From: Pseudoalteromonas rubra
Lineage (GTDB): Bacteria > Pseudomonadota > Gammaproteobacteria > Enterobacterales > Alteromonadaceae
Direction: 5' to 3'
Length of the DNA: 64,000 nt
Assembly: GCF_000238295.3 (NCBI RefSeq)
Contig: NZ_AHCD03000035.1
Span: 1,116,001 to 1,180,000 of the forward strand
The position numbers were made by a program, and so were the translations under genes. Below are positions 55,548 through 63,809 of this stretch, one piece after another. The first letter of the stretch is position 1, and each line of letters starts with the position of its first letter. Below the pieces are notes generated by a model. That model searched no databases. It had not been told where the DNA came from and saw only the letters and a program-made list of their open reading frames with translations.

Positions 55548-57890
55548 TTACAAATCTGAGGACCAATCCAGCGTACGTTGGCCATTTAAGGTAATGGCAT
55601 CCAGGTCAACATCCGGTAGCATCTGGTAAATAGGTAAAATCTGTTTTTCTATATAGTGGCTGTAATCAGGGTTGGATAACACGCCCTGCATTAGCCTTGG
55701 GCCTGTTGTACTTATATAGTAGGCTACCTGACTTCCCTTACCCAGGTTTCTTGCAGACCCACGACTGTGTGCTTCTTTCGCAGCCCTGACATGAGGCGGG
55801 ATATTCTTAACATAGGCATTCAGCGGTTTGCCCAGGCGTTTTTTGTAGACCAACTTATTGTCAACCTGACCGCTATTGATCAATGCAATGTATTGCTCCG
55901 TTACCGCAACCACATCTTCGTTATCAAATAGGGCCCGGATCACCGCCTGCTGATACTCTTTGGCAATCTCGGTCCAGTCACTGCGCACCGTTTCCAACCC
56001 TTTGAACACCAACTCGGCCCCCTGCTCAGTTTGGGTCTGACCGACGTAACGCTTTTTAGATCCCGTTTCCTGACCACGGATGGTTGGCATAAAGAACGGG
56101 CTGTAGTGGGTTTCAAACTCAATTTCCAGATAACTGGGTAAACTAAACTGACTGTCAACCTGCTGCGTCCAGCGTTGATTAATTGCTTTCATCAGGTGCT
56201 CACCAAGCTGCTGACACTGCACAGGAGACAAAGATTCTGGCACGCATACAAAGGTTGAATCTGTATCACCATAGATCACCTCGTAACCCATTTCTTCAAT
56301 CCAGCGACGTGTAGTCTGCATAATTTCGTGGCCACGCAGTGTTATGGAGCTGGACAAACGCGGGTCATAAAATCGACAGCCCCGGGAACCCAGCACCCCG
56401 TACAGGCTATTCATAATGATCTTGATGGCCTGTTGCAGCATTTTTTCGCCCCGATCTTTGGCTTCCTGTCGGGCTAGTGCCAGCTGGGCTACGAGTTTAG
56501 GTAAATGATGACAGGTTCTGGAAAACACACCTTCATTGAACCCACTAATTGCATTGTGAGGCGCGTTGAGCCCTTCGATGAGCCCCATAGGATCAATATG
56601 GAATGTACGTATAATAGAGGGGTAAAGGCTTTTGAAGTCCAGCACCAGCACATTTTGATATAACCCTGGCCGCGAGTCCATCACATACCCTCCGGGACTG
56701 TCGAATGTCAGGCCATGCTCCCCCAGGTTGGGCGCGATATAACCGCTGCGATGTAATAACGGCAGATACAAGTTTGTAAAAGCAGCCACTGAGCCACCCA
56801 TACGCTCCAGCTCAAGACCGGTTAACTGAGTCCGGGCAATAGCGAACTCAAGCAAAGACAACTGGGTAAAGATATCCCAGACCAATACGCAATCTTGCAG
56901 GTTATAGGCTGCAAGTGCCGGCTTATCATGGTGGAAAAGGCGGATGATCTCCTCCAGCCTGTCATCCTGAGTGAGTAATTTGCTTTCCCCCAGCACCTGC
57001 TGGGCAACATAGCTCAACTTAAATGTTTCAAAATGGTAGGTGGCATTCTTCATCGTATCTATGCCATCCAGCACCACACGACCAGCTATCAGCACACGGG
57101 TAAAATTCCCTTTGGATACCTGTATCGGGCTATCATCCCGGCCAATACTCAATGAGATACCCAATGCTTCTGAGCGCTCATGAAGTACTACACAGTCGAA
57201 CTCAATCACGTTCCAGCCAATGATCACGTCTGGATCAAGGCGGTTGAGTTCCTCGACTAATGCCTGCAACAGAGCCAATTCATCATCAACCCAGCGGACA
57301 TCAACATCACTTTTCTGGGGATCTCCAATCATGATGACGCGCCGCTGCGTTTGCGTCACCAAGCCAACAGAAAACAACACCCCCTCACCACTACATTCTA
57401 TATCCAGCGACAACATAGACAACTCAGGAACATAATGCGGTGCCGGTTTCAGGCGCGCTTGCTGGATCTCAATATAACCAGCTTTGTTTACTGCATGACC
57501 GGATACCCAGGCACCACCGCGTATAAAGCGCTCCATCAGATAACGATCCGCATGACGAATGTCAGCTTCATATAAGGTAACCTGAGCGCCCAGGTGCTCC
57601 TTGCACTGGTAGTAGCTACTCAATGTAGGGCAATAGAGGCCCGTCACAGCAGATTGATCAAAGTGTTTAAGTGCAAGCGGTCGGAACTCCACCCCTTTGA
57701 CTTGCCCAGCCAGGAGAGCCTGCGCCTTTTCAGCCTCCTCTGTGCGAAGAAACAGCACCGCTTGTTGTGCTTCGGTGATCACCTTTAACAAGCCTTCGGC
57801 AGATTTCAGCCAATAACAGAGGTGTAACCGGTTGTTAAGGTGGATTTGCTGCCGTGAAAGGATAAAGCCCTGATATACCGCTTGTGCCAA
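55548..57890 (-). CDS. polB: DNA polymerase II (family B)
   Basis: 780 residues, E. coli length. It has a 3'-5' exonuclease domain with the Exo I acidic pair in SLDIE (~170), then family B motifs DFKSLYPSII (motif A), KIIMNSLYGVLG (motif B) and YGDTDSTF (motif C). It starts at TTG 57890 and reads MAQAVYQGFILSR, aligned with the E. coli MAQAGFILTR start. Pol II does lesion bypass and replication restart and is SOS-induced in E. coli. Divergent from dinG. Confidence 0.95.
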   Translation of the reverse strand: MAQAVYQGFILSRQQIHLNNRLHLCYWLKSAEGLLKVITEAQQAVLFLRTEEAEKAQALLAGQVKGVEFRPLALKHFDQSAVTGLYCPTLSSYYQCKEHLGAQVTLYEADIRHADRYLMERFIRGGAWVSGHAVNKAGYIEIQQARLKPAPHYVPELSMLSLDIECSGEGVLFSVGLVTQTQRRVIMIGDPQKSDVDVRWVDDELALLQALVEELNRLDPDVIIGWNVIEFDCVVLHERSEALGISLSIGRDDSPIQVSKGNFTRVLIAGRVVLDGIDTMKNATYHFETFKLSYVAQQVLGESKLLTQDDRLEEIIRLFHHDKPALAAYNLQDCVLVWDIFTQLSLLEFAIARTQLTGLELERMGGSVAAFTNLYLPLLHRSGYIAPNLGEHGLTFDSPGGYVMDSRPGLYQNVLVLDFKSLYPSIIRTFHIDPMGLIEGLNAPHNAISGFNEGVFSRTCHHLPKLVAQLALARQEAKDRGEKMLQQAIKIIMNSLYGVLGSRGCRFYDPRLSSSITLRGHEIMQTTRRWIEEMGYEVIYGDTDSTFVCVPESLSPVQCQQLGEHLMKAINQRWTQQVDSQFSLPSYLEIEFETHYSPFFMPTIRGQETGSKKRYVGQTQTEQGAELVFKGLETVRSDWTEIAKEYQQAVIRALFDNEDVVAVTEQYIALINSGQVDNKLVYKKRLGKPLNAYVKNIPPHVRAAKEAHSRGSARNLGKGSQVAYYISTTGPRLMQGVLSNPDYSHYIEKQILPIYQMLPDVDLDAITLNGQRTLDWSSDL

Positions 57891-57917
57891 AGGGGATCCC
57901 CGCCTAGAATAGAATAC

Positions 57918-57933
57918 CTGTAATTATATCCAT
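57918..57933. promoter_or_regulatory. Degenerate LexA-like site between polB and dinG
   Basis: CTGTAATTATATCCAT has one perfect CTGT half-site and an AT-rich centre but a poor second half (CCAT instead of ACAG). The place between two genes that are both SOS genes in E. coli makes it worth noting; the motif alone is weak. Confidence 0.3.
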
Positions 57934-57957
57934 ACTTTTTTGCTTAAGCGATCCTAC

Positions 57958-60027
57958 ATGCTGTCAGATTCTTTAAAAAAAACCATCCGCCAGGCGCACA
58001 CCAACATTGCTGAACAACTGGAAGGCTATCGCCCTCGCGCCGGGCAAAATTATCTGGTCGCAGAAATCGCTAAAACACTGGGAGGCGACTACCACAAGTC
58101 TCAGCGTGTTTGCGTCATTGAAGCAGGAACCGGCACAGGTAAATCGCTGGCTTATTGTCTGGGCGCACTTCCCATGGCATTGGCAAAAAAGAAAAAACTG
58201 ATCATCTCCACGGCAACGGTAGCGCTGCAGGAGCAGTTGCTGAATAAAGAGCTGCCTTTTTTTAGAGAGCACTCCGGGCTCGACTTCAAATTTGACCTGG
58301 TTAAAGGGCGCCAGCGCTACATCTGTGTACAAAAACTGCTGGCTGCGGTGAGCGGCGAAGAGACACAAATGTCCCTGATGCCCACCACCAGTGCGCCTTT
58401 ATCTGCCATGGAACAACGCTGTTTACAGGAACTGGCGAAAGCCTATCAGGATAAACGCTGGCAAGGAGACAGAGATAGTTGGGCAGATACCATTCCCGAC
58501 AAAGTCTGGAACCTCATTGCCTGTGATAAACATGCCTGCCAACGACAATTAAAATCTCATAATCTGTGCCCTTTTCACCTTGCTAGACAAAAAATTGCCC
58601 AAATGGATGTATTAGTGATCAATCACGCCTTGTTGCTGGCTGATCTGGAACTCGGAGGCGGTACAATTTTAAGCGATCCCGAAGATACCTTTTACGTCAT
58701 TGATGAAGCCCACCATTTGCCGCATATTACCCGTGATTTTTCATCGGCTGCCGCAACCATTAAAGGCACCATAGAGTGGCTCGATAAGTTACTCAAATTC
58801 AGCGGCAAAATGGCCAATGTCGTGGTCTCTCAAAAAGCCATCGGACAGAACTTTAAACTCAACGATGCCGCCAATGACGCCAATAAGGTGTTACGTCAGG
58901 TCAGAGACATGCTGGATCAATCTGACTACAGCTATAACGATGATGACACGCACCGCTTCTTACATGGTGAAGTACCAGAGCAACTGAAAGCACGGGCCAA
59001 AGACATTGCCGATGCAACTCAGGATGCACTCCGGGCACTGAGCAAAATGCATGATGCGCTGACACTGGATGTGAATGACGGAGATGTACAGGGGTTCATT
59101 GCCGATCCCATCTTGGCCGAAAGCGGTCAGTATATTAATCGTCTGGAGCAGCTCAACAAGCTGTGGTTCAGCTACGCAACAAAAGGCGAAGGCACACCCC
59201 ATGCTCGCTGGATCAAACGTCTCGATTACAAACATCACCATGACTATTTATTGTGCGACTGCCCGATAGAAGTTGGCTTTTACCTCAAAGATCACCTCTG
59301 GCGAGAGTGCGCCGGTGCCGTGCTGTGCTCTGCTACCCTCAGTGCCATGGGCAACTTTGATCACTTCGCGCGCGAAAGTGGGCTCAGCAATGAACCCGGC
59401 GTCAAATACATCAAAGCCGACTCACCATTTGATTATGCCAAACAGGCGCAGTTGCATATTCCCCAAACTAAAACCGATCCCACCGATAAAGCGTTTAGCG
59501 ACTATCTGGCCGAAGCACTGCCTGATTTCCTGGACAAGAAAAAAGCCAACCTGGTGCTATTTGCTTCCTACTGGCAGATGGATCACGTGGTTGCTAAGCT
59601 GCGAAAACAAGACTGGCAAATCCTGGTACAAGGCGAGCTATCACGTGAAGAGCTATTGAAACGCCACCAGGCGGCCATCGACCTGGGCGCAGGCAGTATT
59701 TTATTTGGCACTCAGAGCTTATCAGAAGGACTCGATTTGCCAGGCAAATATCTCGAAAATCTGGTGATCACCAAAATCCCCTTTGCCGTACCGACCTCTC
59801 CGGTTGAAGAAGCTCAAGCTGAATTTATTCAGTCAAAGGGTGGCAACCCGTTTTTATCTATCACTGTGCCGGATGCTGCCAAGAAATTAGTGCAAAGCTG
59901 TGGTAGACTGCTGCGCAAAGAAACGGATTCTGGCCGCATCACCATACTTGACAGACGCCTGGTTACTAAACGATACGGCAAGGCGATGCTGGATACGCTG
60001 CCACCCTTTGCAAAACAAATAGACTAA
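57958..60027 (+). CDS. dinG: ATP-dependent DNA helicase DinG
   Basis: 689 residues from ATG 57958. Walker A GTGTGKS (~60), four cysteines in the XPD-type iron-sulfur region (RYICVQ, CDKHACQ, LCPFH), DEAH box DEAHHL, and C-terminal helicase motifs (GTQSLSEGLD, QSCGRLLRK). DinG is a 5'-3' helicase that removes R-loops and other blocks. It diverges from polB with a ~70 bp shared region. Confidence 0.94.
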   Translation: MLSDSLKKTIRQAHTNIAEQLEGYRPRAGQNYLVAEIAKTLGGDYHKSQRVCVIEAGTGTGKSLAYCLGALPMALAKKKKLIISTATVALQEQLLNKELPFFREHSGLDFKFDLVKGRQRYICVQKLLAAVSGEETQMSLMPTTSAPLSAMEQRCLQELAKAYQDKRWQGDRDSWADTIPDKVWNLIACDKHACQRQLKSHNLCPFHLARQKIAQMDVLVINHALLLADLELGGGTILSDPEDTFYVIDEAHHLPHITRDFSSAAATIKGTIEWLDKLLKFSGKMANVVVSQKAIGQNFKLNDAANDANKVLRQVRDMLDQSDYSYNDDDTHRFLHGEVPEQLKARAKDIADATQDALRALSKMHDALTLDVNDGDVQGFIADPILAESGQYINRLEQLNKLWFSYATKGEGTPHARWIKRLDYKHHHDYLLCDCPIEVGFYLKDHLWRECAGAVLCSATLSAMGNFDHFARESGLSNEPGVKYIKADSPFDYAKQAQLHIPQTKTDPTDKAFSDYLAEALPDFLDKKKANLVLFASYWQMDHVVAKLRKQDWQILVQGELSREELLKRHQAAIDLGAGSILFGTQSLSEGLDLPGKYLENLVITKIPFAVPTSPVEEAQAEFIQSKGGNPFLSITVPDAAKKLVQSCGRLLRKETDSGRITILDRRLVTKRYGKAMLDTLPPFAKQID

Positions 60028-60030
60028 TCC

Positions 60031-60810
60031 ATGCTCGAATTTGCTTTAGACCCAGCTACCTGGGCGTTACTATGTACAGTTGCACTAGCCGCTGGTTTTA
60101 TTGATGCGATTGCCGGCGGCGGCGGCATGCTCACGGTACCCGCCTTACTCACCGCAGGCCTGCCACCTCATATGGCACTGGGCACCAATAAATTGGCAGC
60201 CAGCTTTGGATCGTTAACCGCCAGCTTCACTTATTACAAACAAAACCTCTTTAATCCAAGGTTTTGGGCCGCCTCTGTATTGGCCACGGCCATTGGTGCT
60301 GCACTGGGCACTTTGCTGGTTGATTCTCTGAGCATTGAGTTTCTCAATAAGCTCATTCCGGTCATCATTTTGTTGGTTGCTTTGTATAGCCTGTTTGGCA
60401 AGATGAGTCACAGCGACTCCATCGACTTACCACCAAAGACAGGCATGCTGAAAGTCAAACAATGGCTACAAGGCCTGTCCCTGGGCTTTTTCGATGGTCT
60501 GGCTGGCCCCGGCACAGGCACTTTTTGGACTGCATCTAATGACATGCTATACAAAATGAGTCTATTACTTAATTGTGGTCTGGCGCGTTCGATGAATTTT
60601 GTCTCGAACTTCATTTCCCTGATCACATTTGTCGCATTGGGTCATGTTAATTTCCTACTGGGGCTAACGATGGGCGCATTTCTGATGCTGGGCGCCTGGC
60701 TTGGTGCACATTCAGCGATAAAATTTGGCAGCCGATTGATTAAACCCTTGTTTAATGCTGTGGTGATCATGTTGACCGCCAAATTGATATTTGAGGCGTA
60801 CATGGTATGA
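60031..60810 (+). CDS. TauE/SafE family membrane transporter (YfcA-type)
   Basis: 259 residues, about eight membrane segments, with the repeat motif GGGGMLTVPALL (~29) and its echo GLAGPGTGTFW (~158). These carriers export sulfite or other sulfonates and organic anions; the true substrate is not known. It lies three bases after dinG and its stop overlaps the priC start by 4 bp, so it is in one operon. Confidence 0.85.
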   Translation: MLEFALDPATWALLCTVALAAGFIDAIAGGGGMLTVPALLTAGLPPHMALGTNKLAASFGSLTASFTYYKQNLFNPRFWAASVLATAIGAALGTLLVDSLSIEFLNKLIPVIILLVALYSLFGKMSHSDSIDLPPKTGMLKVKQWLQGLSLGFFDGLAGPGTGTFWTASNDMLYKMSLLLNCGLARSMNFVSNFISLITFVALGHVNFLLGLTMGAFLMLGAWLGAHSAIKFGSRLIKPLFNAVVIMLTAKLIFEAYMV

Positions 60811-61406
60811 GTCAGCCACTGGAGAAGCTCAGACAACGCGTTGACGAGTTGCAACATCATGCTGAACAGTTTGATAACGCAAAGTGGTTTGATAAAAACC
60901 GCTATATTCAGTCACAACCTAGCCTGTTTGACAGCCATGTGTTTCGTAGCAAAAGCCTGAAACTCGGTGACTATGTGGATGAAGTAAAAGAAGCACTCGC
61001 AAACTTGCCTCCACAGTCGCAGCGTCATGCTTTGCAATATGCGGTGGAACACATTGGTGAACAAATTGAAGCCATTATTAAAGTGCTTAAATCAACGCCT
61101 GTCTGGGCCAAAGAAAACCGCTTTCAGCCACATAAAAAGGCAAAAGTGTACCGTCAGGCCGTGAAAAAGATCATGCAACCCTCTCATGAACTCTATCAGG
61201 AGTTATCTCAAAATCATGAGTTCGAGCGACGACTGCAAGAGATGATCTCGCTACGTCAGGACCAACTGATCAAAGCATCGCCCGACCAGGCGAGTCAACT
61301 AAACAAAGAAATCCTTGCTCTGCATGGCCGACTTGGACGATGCCGAAAAGCCATCAGTGCGACCGAGGATAAGATTCAGCTGCAAGAAAAGCAGAATCGT
61401 TCTTGA
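60807..61406 (+). CDS. priC: Primosomal replication protein PriC
   Basis: 199 residues, helix-rich and basic, with the conserved FDSHVF (~38) and FERRLQEMISLRQ (~135) motifs of PriC and the GRLGRCRKAI end. PriC loads DnaB at stalled forks with a leading-strand gap. Its ATG overlaps the TauE-type gene stop (ATGA). priC lies next to ybaM in E. coli too, here with two genes between them. Confidence 0.9.
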   Translation: MSQPLEKLRQRVDELQHHAEQFDNAKWFDKNRYIQSQPSLFDSHVFRSKSLKLGDYVDEVKEALANLPPQSQRHALQYAVEHIGEQIEAIIKVLKSTPVWAKENRFQPHKKAKVYRQAVKKIMQPSHELYQELSQNHEFERRLQEMISLRQDQLIKASPDQASQLNKEILALHGRLGRCRKAISATEDKIQLQEKQNRS

Positions 61407-61425
61407 ACAAGGTAGTAGTGCCGTT

Positions 61426-62352
61426 ATGTTGTTTTACCACCCCAGCTACAGTGCACTCCCCTTGCCCCCAAAGCACAGGTTTCCTATTGATAAATATCGC
61501 CTGCTCTATCAACAGCTATTGCAGACCCCCTGTGCCAGCTGGCTGACTCAACCTAACTTAGTCGCCTCACCAGCGCACATCACGTTATGTCATGAACCAG
61601 AATATGTCACTGCGTTTCTCAATGGCACCCTGCCCGACGGCGCAGTCAAACGCATGGGGTTCCCCTGGTCAGAGCAATTAGTAGAACGTACGTTATGCTC
61701 TGTAGGGGCTGCATTAGAAGCTGTGCAACTGGCACTCAGCGACGGCTTTGCTGCCAACCTGAGCGGTGGTTATCATCATGCTTTTAGCGACCGGGCTGCC
61801 GGCTTTTGTATTTTCAACGATTTGGCCATTGCTGCCAGATACCTTATTCAAACCGGTCAGGTCGATACGGTGCTACTGCTGGACTGTGATGTACACCAGG
61901 GTGACGGCAGTGCAGAAATTCTGGCTGACGATACGCAGATAATCACATGCTCGCTGCATTGTGAGCAGAACTTTCCCAAACTGAAACGTCAATCCGACTA
62001 CGACTTTGCCTTACCTGTGGATTGCTCAGATGCGACGTATCTGGCAACGCTCCACGACGCCCTGTCTCTGTGCACCCGCCTCCATCAACCAGACATCATC
62101 TTGTACAATGCCGGTGCAGATATATTTCGCCTGGATGAACTCGGCCATCTTGCGGTTAGCCTGGACGGAGTACTGGCAAGAGATAAACAGGTATTAGGCC
62201 ATGCCAGGCAGCAGGGTATTCCTTTGATGGCAGCACTTGGCGGTGGTTATCAGCGTAACGTTAGCCGTTTAGTCGACGTGCATATGCAGCTTTTTATCGC
62301 ATTGCAGCAGATCTGGCCGGAACGTTTCGCAGCCTCTCCGTCCCCTAAATAA
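61426..62352 (+). CDS. Histone deacetylase-like (HDAC/AcuC/AphA) deacylase
   Basis: 308 residues from ATG 61426 (a longer frame from 61315 overlaps priC and lacks the fold). The zinc-site pattern is complete: GGYHHA (~117), DCDVHQGDG (~150), and later D in NAGADIF and GGGY. Members deacetylate lysines or acetylpolyamines. Its place in a replication operon is odd, and its substrate is unknown. Confidence 0.88.
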   Translation: MLFYHPSYSALPLPPKHRFPIDKYRLLYQQLLQTPCASWLTQPNLVASPAHITLCHEPEYVTAFLNGTLPDGAVKRMGFPWSEQLVERTLCSVGAALEAVQLALSDGFAANLSGGYHHAFSDRAAGFCIFNDLAIAARYLIQTGQVDTVLLLDCDVHQGDGSAEILADDTQIITCSLHCEQNFPKLKRQSDYDFALPVDCSDATYLATLHDALSLCTRLHQPDIILYNAGADIFRLDELGHLAVSLDGVLARDKQVLGHARQQGIPLMAALGGGYQRNVSRLVDVHMQLFIALQQIWPERFAASPSPK

Positions 62353-62456
62353 CAACACATTTATTCACACACCCGTCGTTAAAAATTGCCGCTGGTATTA
62401 ACCACTGAGGTGGTTTATGTTGTACAATTACAATAACTTCAAAATGGAGCATGACG

Positions 62457-62729
62457 ATGAAACTTCATGATGATTTGCACAATTATTACGAAAAGATTGT
62501 GCTCGAAAATATTGAGGAACGCGGCCTTGACCACAAGTATGATGAAGATGTCATGGCAGACCTGTGTTGTACTGCATTGAACCGGTTACCTGCTCGCTAT
62601 ATTCGCTTCGATGTCGATATGGAGTTTTATCTGCCGACAGACGAAAGAACCGAGATGGAAGCACGCGTTAAGGAAGCCGTTGATTATGCACTTTCACAAA
62701 TTTCGAAAAAGAAACAATTTCAGCCATGA
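62457..62729 (+). CDS. ComFB family protein
   Basis: 90 residues from ATG 62457, seven bases after GGAG; the earlier ATG 62451 is only one base from GGAG. The protein is a ComFB (late competence) domain: LHNYYEKIVLENIEERG, ADLCCTALNRLPARYIR, and an MEARVKEAVDYALSQI end. Family members have been reported as cyclic-dinucleotide binders in cyanobacteria and linked to competence or pili. Its stop overlaps the ybaM start (ATGA). Confidence 0.85.
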   Translation: MKLHDDLHNYYEKIVLENIEERGLDHKYDEDVMADLCCTALNRLPARYIRFDVDMEFYLPTDERTEMEARVKEAVDYALSQISKKKQFQP

Positions 62730-62890
62730 CCCAAAATACCTTAGAACACGCACCTGAGCACATTAAGCTGGCCGTCGATCTGATCATGTTGCTGGAAGAA
62801 AATAATGTACCGGCAGAGCAGGTACTCGCCGCACTGGAAATCGTTCAGGCAGATTTTGCCAAAAAGCTGGATACAGACAATCTACTCTAA
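62726..62890 (+). CDS. ybaM: YbaM (DUF2496) small protein
   Basis: 54 residues: MTQNTLEHAPEHIKLAVDLI, then LLEENNVPAEQVLAALEIV and a KKLDTDNLL end. It matches E. coli YbaM (KLAVDLIVLLEEN) well. It starts inside the ComFB stop codon, so translation is coupled. E. coli has priC-ybaM together; here a HDAC-like and a ComFB gene lie between. Function unknown. Confidence 0.85.
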   Translation: MTQNTLEHAPEHIKLAVDLIMLLEENNVPAEQVLAALEIVQADFAKKLDTDNLL

Positions 62891-62930
62891 AAAAACAAAA
62901 AACTTCACATCACATTTACCCTTGTGTCAT

Positions 62931-62955
62931 ATTGTCGTCTCACAATGACGACAAT
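62931..62955. repeat. Perfect inverted repeat before the NLP gene
   Basis: ATTGTCGTC (62931-62939) and GACGACAAT (62947-62955), a perfect 9-bp match with a 7-base loop. It ends 20 bases before the NLP start codon and close to its AAGGA. It could be an operator or a hairpin in the mRNA that controls translation. Confidence 0.6.
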
Positions 62956-62975
62956 TTATGATGTAAGGAACAAAC

Positions 62976-63770
62976 ATGACAACACTAAACTTACGTGCAC
63001 TCACTCTGGTCACTGCCAGCCTGCTGAGCGGCGGGGCGCTGGCAAATGACTTTGCGGCACTCGATCAAGCCTTACCTTCTGGCTATGCAATCAATGGGAC
63101 CGAGCCTGTATTTGATTTTGATGGTGACGGTTGCCTGCCCAGTGCAGGGATCAGCCGCAGCGGACAGCAAAATGCAGGGTTAAAAACCTCAGGCAGTCTG
63201 GGTGGCAATTGCCGTGACAGCCAATTCTTAAACACATCAAATACGGTTCATCGCCATGCCTGTAAAGAAACCGACCAGGGTCGTTTCTGTGGTCACTTCT
63301 ATGCCATGTATTTTAAGAAGGATCAGGTATTCCCATACTTTGGAGGTGGCCACCGCCATGATTGGGAATATGCAGCGGTATGGACTAAAGATGGCCAGGT
63401 GACTCATGGCAGTTACAGCGCTCACGGTGACCTCTACACAAAACCAGCCAATGAGTTACCTTTTGAAAACGGCCATCTGAAAATTGTCTATCACAAAGAC
63501 GGCATTCTGACCCATGCATTTCGATTCGCCAAATCCAATGAAGTGGCTGAAAATGGTTACAACCGCTTTGTTACGCCAAATATTATCAGCTGGTACACTA
63601 TGTCGGGAGATGGCATAGACAATCAGGGATTGCGTGACAAGCTGAACCAATATGACTACGGCTCGGCAACTTTACCAGTAAAAGACAGCCGTTTCCTGAC
63701 TAACCTCAATCGATTCAAGCCTTCAGGCTATCCAACGTATACCACAGCTGACGTATTAGCGGCTCAGTAA
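62976..63770 (+). CDS. Secreted NLP (NPP1 necrosis and ethylene-inducing-like) protein
   Basis: 264 residues with a Sec signal peptide cut at ALA/ND (~24). The defining NLP heptapeptide GHRHDWE is at ~125-131, with the supporting DFDGDGCLPSAG, GNCRDS and HACKETDQGRFCGHFYAMYF. Four or so cysteines fit the type with extra disulfides. NLPs bind sphingolipid glycans of eukaryotic membranes and cause leakage; they occur in bacteria, fungi and oomycetes. Start ATG with AAGGA upstream. The host target here is not known. Confidence 0.9.
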   Translation: MTTLNLRALTLVTASLLSGGALANDFAALDQALPSGYAINGTEPVFDFDGDGCLPSAGISRSGQQNAGLKTSGSLGGNCRDSQFLNTSNTVHRHACKETDQGRFCGHFYAMYFKKDQVFPYFGGGHRHDWEYAAVWTKDGQVTHGSYSAHGDLYTKPANELPFENGHLKIVYHKDGILTHAFRFAKSNEVAENGYNRFVTPNIISWYTMSGDGIDNQGLRDKLNQYDYGSATLPVKDSRFLTNLNRFKPSGYPTYTTADVLAAQ

Positions 63771-63780
63771 TCTGGGCTTT

Positions 63781-63803
63781 TGGCCCACGCTATAAGTGGG
63801 CCA
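63781..63803. terminator. Hairpin between the NLP gene and the edge gene
   Basis: Perfect 8-bp stem TGGCCCAC/GTGGGCCA with a 7-base loop and no U-tract on either side. It lies between two converging genes. Confidence 0.4.
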
Positions 63804-63809
63804 CTACAG

